DNA from: Marivita sp. S6314
GTDB taxonomy: Bacteria > Pseudomonadota > Alphaproteobacteria > Rhodobacterales > Rhodobacteraceae
Length of the DNA: 64,000 nucleotides
Reading direction: 5' to 3'
Assembly (NCBI RefSeq): GCF_023015985.1
Contig: NZ_JALKAO010000001.1
Span: 806,001-870,000, forward strand
The position numbers were made by a program, and so were the translations under genes. The notes under the pieces are model-generated. The model made no database searches. It worked only from the letters and a program-made list of their open reading frames with translations, and had not been told where the DNA came from. Below are positions 8,547 to 17,082 of the stretch, one piece after another; the first letter of the stretch is position 1; each line of letters starts with the position of its first letter.

Positions 8547-9533
8547 ATGCGCATACTCATTAACGGATTTGGACGAATTGGCCGGGTGATCCTGCGCCAG
8601 ATCCTCACCAATCCGGCCCATGCCGATATCGAGGTTGTGGCCATCAATGACCTCGCCGCCCCCGAAACCTGCGCCTACCTGTTCAAATATGACAGCGTCT
8701 TTGGCCCCCTGCCCGGCGGTGCTGACTATCGTGACGGAGCGCTTGTTGCCGCGGGGCGCAGCATCCCGCTGCTGACCGGTGTGGCCCTGGCTGACCTGCC
8801 ACTTGATGGTGTGGACCTTGTTCTGGATTGCACAGGCGCGCTCAAACAGCGCGCAACAGCCGAGGCCGCCCTGACCGCCGGGGCCCGTGCCGTGCTGATC
8901 TCTGGCCCGTCCGACATCGCCGATGTGACGGTTGTGCTTGGCGCAAACGAGGATCAGATCGGCGCGTCGACCATCGTCTCGAACGCCTCCTGCACAACAA
9001 ACGCCGTCGCGCCGTTGCTGCGCGCGCTTGATGATCGCTTTGGGCTGGTGCAGGGCCATATGACCACCGTGCATTGCTACACCGGCAGCCAGCCCATGGT
9101 GGACGCCCCGCGCGGACCGGATCTTGCGCGCAACCGCGCCGGGGCGGTCAGCATGGTGCCCACCACCACAAGTGCGGCCCGTCTGGTGGACCGCGTGCTG
9201 CCGCATCTGGCCGGCCGCGTCACCGGTGCCGCGATCCGGGTGCCCGCGATCAGCGTCTCTGCCGTTGACCTGATCGTCCGGCTGGACCAGCCGCCAAGCG
9301 ACGCCGCCGACGCGCTGCGCAACATCGCCGACGCCAACCCGGTGATCGGGCTGGTCGAAGACCCCTGCGTGTCCGTCGACCTGCGCGCCCGGACCGAGTC
9401 ATTGGTGATCGCGCCTGCCGAAACGCTCGTCACCGGGGACCAGATCCGCATCTTTGGCTGGTATGACAACGAATGGGGGTTCTCTGCACGGATGCTCGAT
9501 GTCGCCCGAATGATGCACAAACGCGCCGATTGA
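8547..9533 (+). CDS. gap: type I glyceraldehyde-3-phosphate dehydrogenase
   Basis: A 328-residue NAD-dependent dehydrogenase: Rossmann motif INGFGRIGR, AINDL with the Asp that favours NAD, catalytic Cys149 in ASCTTNAVAP, His176 in HCYTG, and DNEWGFSARM at the C-terminus. It is somewhat divergent from housekeeping GapA: the phosphate-site region reads NRAGAVSMVPTTTSAAR rather than the usual RAAA..NIIPT.TGAA. Together with its IclR neighbour and separate location from other glycolytic genes this suggests a dedicated, possibly gluconeogenic or alternative-aldehyde role. AAGGA precedes the ATG. Confidence 0.85.
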   Translation: MRILINGFGRIGRVILRQILTNPAHADIEVVAINDLAAPETCAYLFKYDSVFGPLPGGADYRDGALVAAGRSIPLLTGVALADLPLDGVDLVLDCTGALKQRATAEAALTAGARAVLISGPSDIADVTVVLGANEDQIGASTIVSNASCTTNAVAPLLRALDDRFGLVQGHMTTVHCYTGSQPMVDAPRGPDLARNRAGAVSMVPTTTSAARLVDRVLPHLAGRVTGAAIRVPAISVSAVDLIVRLDQPPSDAADALRNIADANPVIGLVEDPCVSVDLRARTESLVIAPAETLVTGDQIRIFGWYDNEWGFSARMLDVARMMHKRAD

Positions 9534-9623
9534 TCCGCGATTTCTTGCCAGATTGCCCGAATTGACCTCTAATGTGCGGGAAACAACAGGCGAAAACGCC
9601 GCCAGAGGCCATCGGAGCAGAAG

Positions 9624-11600
9624 ATGGGCGCACAAACAGAGACCCGCATCCGCGACGGCGTTGCACATGTCGTGCTCGACGCAGGCCCGACGGCACGCCT
9701 GACCGCATCTGTCCTGTCCGCCCTGCAAGACGCGCTTTCCAAGCTCGAAACAGACGAAACGATCGACCTTGTTGTGCTCAGCGGCACCGCAAGCGGGTTT
9801 CCATCCGGCATCACCACGCCCAGCGGTGGGGGCGATGACCGCAGCAACCTGCTGGCCGATGTTTGCCTGACAATCGAAACCCATCCCAAACCCGTTATGG
9901 CTGTTCTGACCGGCGCAGTCGTGGGCGGCGGGGCCGAACTTGCGCTGGCCGCACATTACCGGCTGGCCCACAACGCGGCCCGCATCGGGTTCCCGAACGC
10001 CCGCTTGGGTCAGGTGCCAAACGCCGGTGCAACACAGCGACTGCCCCGCCTCGCCGGCGCGGGTGTCGCGCTTGATCTGCTGCTTGGCGGGCAATTGCTG
10101 CCGCTTACCTCGGACAGACTCAGCCCGCTGGTGGATCAGATCTTCGACGGCACAATCGACCACGCCATCCGCCAGTTCGTCGCGCCACTCGACGGGCACC
10201 CCGCCAAACTGCGCCCGACGGCCAACCTGCGCAGCGGGTTTTCTGACACCGCGGCGTTCCAGGCGGCCATCGCCAAGGCGCGCAAGGATCCGGCCACATC
10301 CTCGGAAGTGGCGCATCAGAAAATCATCGCGGCGGTCGAAGCCTCCATCGTTCTGCCAATGGCGGCAGGCCTCGCATTCGAAGAGGCCGCCGCCGAAGAT
10401 TGTGCCGAAACCGATCAGGCCCGCGCACTGGCTCACCTGTTTCATGCCGAACAAGCCGTCGCAGCCACAACCCGGCGCGCCGACCTTCCCCCGCTCGACA
10501 CGGTAGGTGTGCTGGGCGGCGGTCCCCACGCAACCCAGATCGTCATGACCGCCCTGACAAGCGGGCTCAGGGTCAACTGGCTGATCCGCAACCCGGACCA
10601 GCAGCGCGACAGCGTCGGATATCTGCAAGCGCTCTTGCAGGACGCCGTGGTCCATGGCCGCTTCAGCCCCGACCGCGCCAAAACCTATCAATCCGCGCTG
10701 CGCTACGGGGCGGCACCGGACACATTGGCCGGATCAGACATCATCCTGCGCGCCGCGCGGGGTCAGCGTGGCCTCGACCTGCCTGCAGAGGTTCCCGTGG
10801 CGCATTGCCTGCCCGGCACCGACCCGCGCGTGCTGCTGAACTTCGCGTTCCCGGTGATCACGGCGCCCTTGGCCGAAATCGGCTTTGGCCCCGACAGCAC
10901 CGACACCGACCAACGCACAACACTGGCGTTAATGCAGCGCATGTCCAAACTGGCGTCTGTCCAGAAAACGGATGGCCCGGTTCTGTCAGAGCGTTTGAAA
11001 TCCGTCTTGTGGCGCGCAGCGGACGCGTTGGTTGACCTTGGCCAATCCCCCTATTTCATCGACGCCGCACTGCGCGACTGGGGCATGGCCCATCCGCCCT
11101 TCGAACTGGCCGATCTGTCAGGACTGGCCGTCGTCGCCCGTCAGGATCGCGCGCCCGGCTGTAAGAACTGGTCAGCGCGCCTGGTCGAGGCTGGCCGCGA
11201 CGGCAAACCCTCTCATCTGGGGGTCTACCAGTATGACGACGCGGGCCTCGCCAGCCCGGACCCCGATGTCACCCAGATTCTCAACACCGCACGCGCGCCG
11301 CAGTCGGATATGCCGCCTGCGGTGATCATTCGTCTGATCATCGGGGCGCTGGCCAATGAAGGTGCCAAGATGCTGCGCGATCAGATGGTGACCCGCGCGG
11401 GCGATATCGATACAGTGTCTGTCTTCACACGGCTTGTTCCGCGCAGCTGTGGCGGCGTCATGCATGCGGCGGGGATCGACGGGTTGTTGCAAACCGTACA
11501 GGCGATGGACGCGCTTGATCATCCCGACACACCGCTCTGGACGCCCGACCCGGTGTTCCGCGAGCTCATCAAATACGGTCGGCGCTTTGATGACCTGTGA
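9624..11600 (+). CDS. FadB/FadJ-like two-domain protein with altered active sites
   Basis: A 658-residue protein with the order of fatty-acid oxidation multienzymes: crotonase domain (about 1-190), linker, then a 3-hydroxyacyl-CoA-dehydrogenase-like region (about 290-650). In the crotonase part the first catalytic Glu is kept (Glu105 in GGGAEL) but the second, expected in the PE.KLG-type motif, is Asn125 in FPNARLG. In the dehydrogenase part the dinucleotide loop reads GVLGGGPHA instead of GAGTMG, and the catalytic His of HFFNP aligns with Asn407 in LLNFAFPV, while the paired Glu (Glu419 in LAEIG) remains. It may have lost hydratase/dehydrogenase activity and work as a CoA-ligand binding or remodelled enzyme. 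GGAG precedes the ATG. No thiolase partner is adjacent. Confidence 0.8.
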   Translation: MGAQTETRIRDGVAHVVLDAGPTARLTASVLSALQDALSKLETDETIDLVVLSGTASGFPSGITTPSGGGDDRSNLLADVCLTIETHPKPVMAVLTGAVVGGGAELALAAHYRLAHNAARIGFPNARLGQVPNAGATQRLPRLAGAGVALDLLLGGQLLPLTSDRLSPLVDQIFDGTIDHAIRQFVAPLDGHPAKLRPTANLRSGFSDTAAFQAAIAKARKDPATSSEVAHQKIIAAVEASIVLPMAAGLAFEEAAAEDCAETDQARALAHLFHAEQAVAATTRRADLPPLDTVGVLGGGPHATQIVMTALTSGLRVNWLIRNPDQQRDSVGYLQALLQDAVVHGRFSPDRAKTYQSALRYGAAPDTLAGSDIILRAARGQRGLDLPAEVPVAHCLPGTDPRVLLNFAFPVITAPLAEIGFGPDSTDTDQRTTLALMQRMSKLASVQKTDGPVLSERLKSVLWRAADALVDLGQSPYFIDAALRDWGMAHPPFELADLSGLAVVARQDRAPGCKNWSARLVEAGRDGKPSHLGVYQYDDAGLASPDPDVTQILNTARAPQSDMPPAVIIRLIIGALANEGAKMLRDQMVTRAGDIDTVSVFTRLVPRSCGGVMHAAGIDGLLQTVQAMDALDHPDTPLWTPDPVFRELIKYGRRFDDL

Positions 11601-11603
11601 CCC

Positions 11604-11819
11604 TCAGCCCAGAAAGATCCCAAGGATCACCATCATCAGCCCCAGCACCGACACGAACAGAGAGCCAAGGTTGATCGGCATCACCGCCTGAACAGCCGCG
11701 CGCAGCTCATCATCGCTCAGCCCGGCTTTGCGCACCCGTGCCACGCGCACGATGGAATAGACGAGGCCACACAGACCCAGCAGCGACACCGCTGCACCGG
11801 ACCAGATCAGAATGTCCAT
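11604..11819 (-). CDS. small membrane protein, two predicted helices
   Basis: A 71-residue protein with a first hydrophobic segment at about 3-24 (ILIWSGAAVSLLGLCGLVYSI), a charged loop (RVARVRKAGLSDDELRAAVQ) and a second segment at about 48-70 ending in VILGIFLG. AAAGGAG precedes the ATG at 11819, a strong reason for this start. It is convergent with the FadB-like gene (three bases apart) and divergent from gapR. I do not recognise a functional family. Confidence 0.7.
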   Translation of the reverse strand: MDILIWSGAAVSLLGLCGLVYSIVRVARVRKAGLSDDELRAAVQAVMPINLGSLFVSVLGLMMVILGIFLG

Positions 11820-11942
11820 GTCGGGCTCCTTTACGCCATTTTCCCTGCGGCGGCGGTAATTCATCGCCCGTGGCATGACAAGCCCTTGAAGGCCCGCGCG
11901 CCCATCGCTACGACATCGCGGACAGACAACAGGAGCCCCGAT

Positions 11943-12203
11943 ATGGACGACAGCGCAATCGAAGCCAACTACCGCGTGACCGCAGACGAACTGCGCCAGT
12001 TCATCGAACGCATCGAACGTCTTGACGCCGAAAAGAAAGACATCGCCGAGCAGCAGAAAGAGGTGATGGCCGAGGCCAAGGGTCGGGGCTATGACACCAA
12101 GGTCATGCGCAAGGTGATCGCGCTGCGCAAGCGCGAACCCGATGACATCGCAGAAGAAGAAGCGGTGCTTGACATGTACAAGGAAGCGCTTGGCATGCAG
12201 TAA
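11943..12203 (+). CDS. gapR: GapR family DNA-binding protein (DUF2312)
   Basis: An 86-residue, mostly helical protein: ADELRQFIERIERLDAEKK, EQQKEVMAEAKGRGYD and KVMRKVIALRKREPDD are the conserved DUF2312 segments. In Caulobacter GapR is a nucleoid-associated protein that clamps overtwisted AT-rich DNA ahead of replication and transcription and stimulates type II topoisomerases. The family is typical of alphaproteobacteria, which supports the taxonomic placement. AGGAG lies ahead of the ATG at 11943. The convergent gene downstream begins its stop three bases later. Confidence 0.9.
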   Translation: MDDSAIEANYRVTADELRQFIERIERLDAEKKDIAEQQKEVMAEAKGRGYDTKVMRKVIALRKREPDDIAEEEAVLDMYKEALGMQ

Positions 12204-12206
12204 CCG

Positions 12207-13088
12207 TCAGGGGGTGATCAGCGTCACCCCCGGCATCCGGCCAATGTCAAAGACGTCGTCTTCGTATTCGTCGGTCAGGTCCTGCACCATGGTGTCATCC
12301 CATCCCGGCACATCCAGTTCGTGTTCGACCTTGGCCGCGTCCGCATATTTATCAAGAAACGCCACCATGACCCGGCGGATCTGCACCTCGGTCAGGTCCG
12401 GCCGGTCCGCCAGATAGGCGCGGAACCGGGTCATGCCTTCCTTGGTCATGATATCCGCCAGCCGCGAATACGCCCCGATCAACGGATGCGTCGGCGTCAC
12501 TCCGACAATCTCGCGCACCACTTCGCCCCAGATCAGCGGGCTGTCCTCGTCACACCAGACCGTCACCGGCACATCCGGCACCGCGTCCTTGATCCGGGCA
12601 ATCAGACCCGACCAGCGAAGATCCAGCGGATCCATCCCGTTCAGCAGATGCGCCATATCCTCATGCGGCGTCGCGTTTAACAAGGCAGGCAAAAGCGTTG
12701 CCGGGTTGCGAATGGCAATAAAAACCTCAACCGCATCGCCCGAAAACAGCGCCCGGCAGGTCTGCAACCGCTGCTCGGCCTTGCGATACACCACCCCACC
12801 CTGAAACGCGATCTTCGGCACGGAGAACAGGTTCTCATGGGACAGGATCAAACGATCCACGTTTCCGCTGTCCTCGTCCAGAATGCTGTCGAGCAGCACA
12901 TCCCGCGCCCCCGGCGACGGCGCACCGCCCCCCAACGCGTTCAGCATCTCGGAGATCAGCCGGCGATACTTCCCCGGCCCGGGAATCGCTGTCCCCAACG
13001 GGCGCACCCCATCACGGTTGCGCAGCAACGTCTTGAACAGCCGATCACTGTCGGTCGCATGAACACCTGTGTGAAGGACAACCTGCAT
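12207..13088 (-). CDS. conserved protein of unknown function
   Basis: A 293-residue soluble protein starting MQVVLHTGVHATDSDRL. The opening strand followed by a His/Thr/Gly-rich turn, IPGPGKYRRLI, a middle strand VEVFIAIRNPATLL and a helical C-terminal half are reminiscent of nucleotide-dependent sulfotransferase-like folds, but no convincing PAPS-binding loop is visible, so I give no function. The start at 13088 is chosen over longer open frame because it begins the hydrophobic first strand; the ribosome binding site is weak (AAGAAAAA). It sits between gapR and tRNA-Thr. Confidence 0.65.
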   Translation of the reverse strand: MQVVLHTGVHATDSDRLFKTLLRNRDGVRPLGTAIPGPGKYRRLISEMLNALGGGAPSPGARDVLLDSILDEDSGNVDRLILSHENLFSVPKIAFQGGVVYRKAEQRLQTCRALFSGDAVEVFIAIRNPATLLPALLNATPHEDMAHLLNGMDPLDLRWSGLIARIKDAVPDVPVTVWCDEDSPLIWGEVVREIVGVTPTHPLIGAYSRLADIMTKEGMTRFRAYLADRPDLTEVQIRRVMVAFLDKYADAAKVEHELDVPGWDDTMVQDLTDEYEDDVFDIGRMPGVTLITP

Positions 13089-13198
13089 GGGTTTTCGTTT
13101 TTCTTGCTGTCTGCGCGCCACTATACGCGCGCAGGCGGCGAAGAAAACCGCGATTGCGGGCGCTGCAAAATTTCCCGAAAAAATCGCAAGATTGCCTC

Positions 13199-13227
13199 TT
13201 GCACAGACGATCAAGTGAAAGTAATCA
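13199..13227 (+). promoter_or_regulatory. candidate promoter of tRNA-Thr
   Basis: TTGCAC at 13199-13204 and TAATCA at 13222-13227 are separated by 17 bases, and the mature tRNA begins 10 bases after the second box, giving a short 5' leader. The spacing is ideal; the -10 box is imperfect. Confidence 0.4.
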
Positions 13228-13237
13228 CCCGCGCAGT

Positions 13238-13313
13238 GCCCCTATAGCTCAGCTGGTAGAGCAACTGATTTGTAATCAGTAGGTCCGCGGTTCGAGTCCG
13301 TGTGGGGGCACCA
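13238..13313 (+). tRNA. tRNA-Thr (anticodon UGU)
   Basis: A 76-base cloverleaf including an encoded CCA end. The acceptor stem pairs GCCCCTA with TGGGGGC; the D-arm contains AGCTCAGCTGGTAGAGC; the anticodon arm is ACTGA-TTTGTAA-TCAGT with TGT in the centre; a short AGGTC variable loop is followed by the T-arm with TTCGAGT. UGU reads ACA and, by wobble, ACG threonine codons. No integrase or attachment-site duplication is seen at its 3' end. Confidence 0.95.
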
Positions 13314-13381
13314 CTTCACTCACAGCTCCGAACCACGCCACCACTTGCGGCGACGTTCCTCTCCACGCCGTGCTGACACGA

Positions 13382-13774
13382 CTACTCAGAGGCGCACCGG
13401 CCTGATGCCATGATGTCCTGAACGCGCGAACCGGCATTGATCCGGGCGGTTCCTTTGCCATCCGTGTAGACGCGAAAGCTCATTGAGACGTAGTAGCTTT
13501 GGCCACGGCTGTCCCTTTCTTGGCTTCTGGTCACATATGTCAGGAAATTGTGGGATTTGGTGATGCTGGTGATCGGTTGCGCTTTGTACCAGCCGTTCGA
13601 AAAACCGCGCTGGATGAGGTTGCGTCGCGGGTCGATCAGCACTTTTTCGCCGGTCCACGATTTGCCGATTTTGCTCGACGCGCCGCGCCAGCTGCTGAAG
13701 TCACAGATCATTTGTTGGGCCCCCGCTTGCGAGGCAAGGCTTGCAATAAGGGCGGCAGCAAAGAGTTTTTTCAT
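13382..13774 (-). CDS. small secreted protein of unknown function
   Basis: A 130-residue protein with a clear signal peptide (MKKLFAAALIASLASQAGAQ, predicted cleavage after AGA-Q or GAQ). The mature part has two cysteines (in MICDFSSW and SGRCASE) that could form one disulfide, and beta-rich stretches such as YYVSMSFRVYTDGKG. AAAGGAAA precedes the ATG at 13774. It should be periplasmic. It stands alone between tRNA-Thr and the divergent ggt gene; I do not recognise a family. Confidence 0.7.
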   Translation of the reverse strand: MKKLFAAALIASLASQAGAQQMICDFSSWRGASSKIGKSWTGEKVLIDPRRNLIQRGFSNGWYKAQPITSITKSHNFLTYVTRSQERDSRGQSYYVSMSFRVYTDGKGTARINAGSRVQDIMASGRCASE

Positions 13775-13987
13775 AAGACGATTTCCTTTGCCGGTCAAAA
13801 ACTTCTGGTCCGCCCTAGAAGCACAAATCCGATGGGCGCGATTGCGGCAGGTCTTTGTCAAATTCAGGAAAAGACCCTCAAAACGTGCAGTGGCTGGCCG
13901 AAATTCTCCTTTCGCATGCAAAGGTCTTTGCGATAGATCGTTTCGCGTCCATGATCACGGTATGCCCGATCCAAAGGAGTGACTGCC

Positions 13988-15781
13988 ATGTTCCGATCCA
14001 TTTCCATTGCTCTTGTCCTGTCCACAACCGCGTTTCCGGGGCTGTCCCAGCAAACCGCCGACACGGTTGCCCCCGAAGCAGAGGCCGACGCGGTGTCCGC
14101 CTTCGATGGGATCTCGCCCGAGCTGCAAGCCTCGCTGGCGGCCAAGCAGGACGGCGTTCCCGCCGAAGCGCAGACCTGGATGATTGCTGCGGCCAATCCG
14201 TGGGCGGTTCAGGCCGGGGCCCGCGTGTTGCAAAACGGCGGCACGGCAGCGGATGCGATGGTGGCGGTTCAGGCGACGCTTGGGTTGGTTGAGCCGCAAT
14301 CCTCGGGTCTGGGCGGCGGGGCCTTTCTTGTCTGGTACGACGCCGCAACCGGTGCGGTCACAACGCTGGACGGGCGCGAAACCGCGCCGCTGGCCGCGAC
14401 ACCGACACTGTTCCAGGACGCGGCGGGTGAACCGCTCAAGTTCTTCGATGCGGTTGTCGGCGGGCGGTCTGTCGGCACACCGGGCACACCGCGCCTGATG
14501 GAAACTGCGCACCGCATGTGGGGCCGGGCCAACTGGGGCAGCCTGTTTGACGACGCGATTGCCCTGGCCGAAGACGGGTTTCCCGTCTCCCCCCGACTGG
14601 CCGCGCTGGTTGAAGGAGATGCAGACCGCCTGAAACGGTTCCCTGACACAGCGGGCTATTTCTTTCCCAACGATGTCCCTGTGCAAGTTGGCGACCTGCT
14701 GATCAACGAGGCCTATGCCGACACGCTGCGCCAGATCGCGGCGGACGGAAGCGCTGCGTTTTACACCGGGGCCATTGCCGAAGACATCGTGTCTGCGGTG
14801 CGGACCGCATCGGGCAATCCCGGCGTTTTGTCCACCACCGACCTTGCGCTTTACCGGGTGATTGAACGCCCGGCGGTCTGTGTGCCCTACCGCAACCATG
14901 ACGTCTGCGGGATGGGTCCGCCCTCCTCGGGGGCGCTGACCATCGGGCAGATCCTTGGCACGCTGGAGCCCTTCGCGCTGGCCGACCGGGACCCGATGGA
15001 TCCGGACACGCGACGCCTGATCGGCGATGCCTCGCGCCTCGCCTTTGCGGATCGCGGTCGCTACATGGCCGACAGCGATTACGTCCCCGTTCCAACCAAG
15101 GGTCTGGTGGCCCCGGATTACCTCAAGACACGGTCGGACCTGCTCAACGGTGACACCGCCCTGGAAGAGGTCGCCCCCGGTGAGCCGGAGTTCGATCACG
15201 CGCTGATCTGGGCCGATGACGACAGCATCGAACTGCCCTCCACCTCTCACATCTCGATAGTCGATGCAGAGGGCAACGCGCTCTCGATGACCACCACCAT
15301 CGAAAACGGGTTTGGCTCCCGCCTGTTTGTCCGGGGATTCCTGCTGAACAACGAATTGACGGATTTCTCATTCAGAACGCATCGCAACGGTGTGCCGATT
15401 GCCAACCGTCTTGAGCCGGGCAAGCGTCCGCGTTCCTCGATGGCCCCCACCATTGTGCTCAAGGATGACGCGCCGGTTCTGGTGATCGGAAGTCCCGGCG
15501 GCAGCCGGATCATCGGCTATGTCGCACAATCCATCATCGCGCATCTGGATTGGGGGATGGACATCCAACAGGCGGTCTCGGCCCCGCATCTGCTGAACCG
15601 GTTCGGCACCTACGATCTGGAAGAAGGCACCGACGCGGAAACACTGGCTGAACCGCTCGAAGCGCTGGGGTTCAAGGTCAACACCCGCGCGCTGACATCG
15701 GGTCTGCATGCCATCGCGGTAGGCGACACGCTGCGCGGTGGGGCCGATCCCCGGCGTGAAGGTATTGCTTTCGGGAAATGA
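13988..15781 (+). CDS. ggt: secreted gamma-glutamyltransferase
   Basis: A 597-residue precursor of a periplasmic Ntn-hydrolase that cleaves or transfers the gamma-glutamyl group of glutathione and related peptides. It has a signal peptide (MFRSISIALVLSTTAFPGLS), the N-terminal large-subunit motif VLQNGGTAADAMVA, GLGGGAFLVW, and the autoprocessing site in LPSTSHISIVD with nucleophile Thr419 (numbering from 13988; Thr391 in E. coli). SPGGSRIIGYV near the C-terminus is the small-subunit glycine motif. Length matches the family. AAAGGAG precedes the ATG. It is monocistronic and convergent with the M20 amidohydrolase across a hairpin. Confidence 0.9.
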   Translation: MFRSISIALVLSTTAFPGLSQQTADTVAPEAEADAVSAFDGISPELQASLAAKQDGVPAEAQTWMIAAANPWAVQAGARVLQNGGTAADAMVAVQATLGLVEPQSSGLGGGAFLVWYDAATGAVTTLDGRETAPLAATPTLFQDAAGEPLKFFDAVVGGRSVGTPGTPRLMETAHRMWGRANWGSLFDDAIALAEDGFPVSPRLAALVEGDADRLKRFPDTAGYFFPNDVPVQVGDLLINEAYADTLRQIAADGSAAFYTGAIAEDIVSAVRTASGNPGVLSTTDLALYRVIERPAVCVPYRNHDVCGMGPPSSGALTIGQILGTLEPFALADRDPMDPDTRRLIGDASRLAFADRGRYMADSDYVPVPTKGLVAPDYLKTRSDLLNGDTALEEVAPGEPEFDHALIWADDDSIELPSTSHISIVDAEGNALSMTTTIENGFGSRLFVRGFLLNNELTDFSFRTHRNGVPIANRLEPGKRPRSSMAPTIVLKDDAPVLVIGSPGGSRIIGYVAQSIIAHLDWGMDIQQAVSAPHLLNRFGTYDLEEGTDAETLAEPLEALGFKVNTRALTSGLHAIAVGDTLRGGADPRREGIAFGK

Positions 15782-15787
15782 CGTCTC

Positions 15788-15805
15788 TGGCGGGGCACCC
15801 CGCCA
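15788..15805. terminator. hairpin between convergent genes
   Basis: Perfect 8-bp stem (TGGCGGGG with CCCCGCCA) and a two-base loop between the stops of ggt and the M20 amidohydrolase gene. There is no T-tract on either side, so it is a bidirectional stem-loop of uncertain terminator strength. Confidence 0.4.
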
Positions 15806-15831
15806 AAGACACCCCCACCTTCAGCAGAAGC

Positions 15832-16998
15832 TCACACGGCGAGCCGCTGTTCGGCCAGGCTCACCCAGTAAGAGCACCCGGTCGGGATCACGTCGTCGTT
15901 GAAATCGTATTCTGGGTGATGCAGCCCCGGGCGTTTGCCGATGCCAAGCTGGATATACGCGCCCGGACAGGCCTGCAGCATATAGGCAAAATCCTCGCCC
16001 CCCGTGGTGCGCGGCGCGTCTGTTGTGCAATCCCCGGCCACTTCTAGGGCGGCCTTGATGCAATGCTCGGTCTCTGCCTCGTGGTTCGACATCACGGGAT
16101 AGGGTTCTTCGTCGAACCCGAACACGGCTGTCGCGCCATAGCTTTCCGGGGTCAGACGGGCGATGGTGTTGATCCGCTCCAGCACCGCCGCGCGCACCTC
16201 CATGTCAAAGCTGCGCACCGTGCCGCGCAGGGTGGCATGTTCGGGGATCACGTTGAACGCGTCTGACTCCGTGCGGAACGACGTCACCGACACCACCACC
16301 GCCTGCTGCGGGTCGGTGTTGCGCGACACCACCGATTGCAACGCCATGACAATCGCAGAGGCCGCAAGCGTGGTGTCCACCGTATTGTTTGGGCGCGCCG
16401 CATGCCCGCCCTTTCCGGTGACGTTGATGTGGAAACTGTCGACGGCGGCATAAAACGCACCGGGCCGAATGGCGAAATGCCCTTCGGGAAGAAGCGGCGA
16501 ATTGTGCAGACCGTAGATCTCGGAAATGCCGAAGGTCTCGATCAGCCCGTCCTGCACCATCGCCTCGGCCCCTGCCCCGCCTTCCTCGGCGGGCTGAAAC
16601 ACCACCGCCACGGTCCCATCGAAATTGCGCGTTTCGGCCAGGTATTGCGCCGCCCCCAGCAGCATCGCGGTGTGCCCGTCATGCCCACACGCGTGCATCT
16701 TGCCCGGTGTTTTCGACGCATGCGGCACGCCAGAGGCTTCAAAAATCGGCAGCGCGTCCATATCGGCGCGAAACGCAATCGTCTTGCCAGACCTGTTGGT
16801 CTTGCCTTCGATCAACGCAACCACACCGGTCCGGCCAATGCCTTCGACCACCCGATCACAGCCAAACGCCCGCAGCTTGTCCGCCACCAACCCGGCGGTG
16901 CGCGGCAGGTCATACTGAAGCTCCGGGTTTTCGTGCAGGTCACGACGCCACGCCGTGATCTCGGGGTGCAGTTCGGCAAATCGGTTGCGAATGGGCAT
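15832..16998 (-). CDS. M20 family amidohydrolase (hippurate hydrolase-like)
   Basis: A 388-residue cytosolic metallo-amidohydrolase of the M20D/HipO group, cleaving N-acyl amino acids or related amides. Metal-ligand motifs are FRADMDALP, MHACGHDGHTAM and FQPAEEGGAGA; the lid domain carries GKGGHAARPN, and HHPEYDFNDD closes the C-terminus. AAGAGGA precedes the ATG. It follows the second GGT gene by 84 bases on the same strand and so may be the last gene of the carbohydrate/ABC operon, linking removal of a glutamyl group with a second amide cleavage. That link is inference. Confidence 0.85.
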   Translation of the reverse strand: MPIRNRFAELHPEITAWRRDLHENPELQYDLPRTAGLVADKLRAFGCDRVVEGIGRTGVVALIEGKTNRSGKTIAFRADMDALPIFEASGVPHASKTPGKMHACGHDGHTAMLLGAAQYLAETRNFDGTVAVVFQPAEEGGAGAEAMVQDGLIETFGISEIYGLHNSPLLPEGHFAIRPGAFYAAVDSFHINVTGKGGHAARPNNTVDTTLAASAIVMALQSVVSRNTDPQQAVVVSVTSFRTESDAFNVIPEHATLRGTVRSFDMEVRAAVLERINTIARLTPESYGATAVFGFDEEPYPVMSNHEAETEHCIKAALEVAGDCTTDAPRTTGGEDFAYMLQACPGAYIQLGIGKRPGLHHPEYDFNDDVIPTGCSYWVSLAEQRLAV

Positions 16999-17082
16999 GG
17001 GACGTCCTCTTTTTGGCTGAAGTCTCGGGTGTGTTACAGTCCGGAGCGGCCGCAGGAAAGACGGCAGTCTTCCGGGGTCGGA

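Noticed and set aside
7619-8647. IclR protein with a 67-residue N-terminal extension
   Set aside because: The extension crosses the intergenic palindrome and lacks a ribosome site; the family N-terminus starts at 8446.
13238-13381. tRNA-Thr as a mobile-element insertion site
   Set aside because: No integrase, direct repeat of the tRNA 3' end or foreign gene content is seen on either side.
13850-13930. GGTCTTTG repeats upstream of ggt
   Set aside because: Short 8-base matches with an inverted AAAGACC; too weak to claim an operator without comparative data.
17050-17080. Hairpin GGAAAGAC/GTCTTCC before the M20 gene as a terminator
   Set aside because: The stem needs a bulge and has no T-tract on the minus strand, so it does not convincingly separate the GGT and M20 genes.
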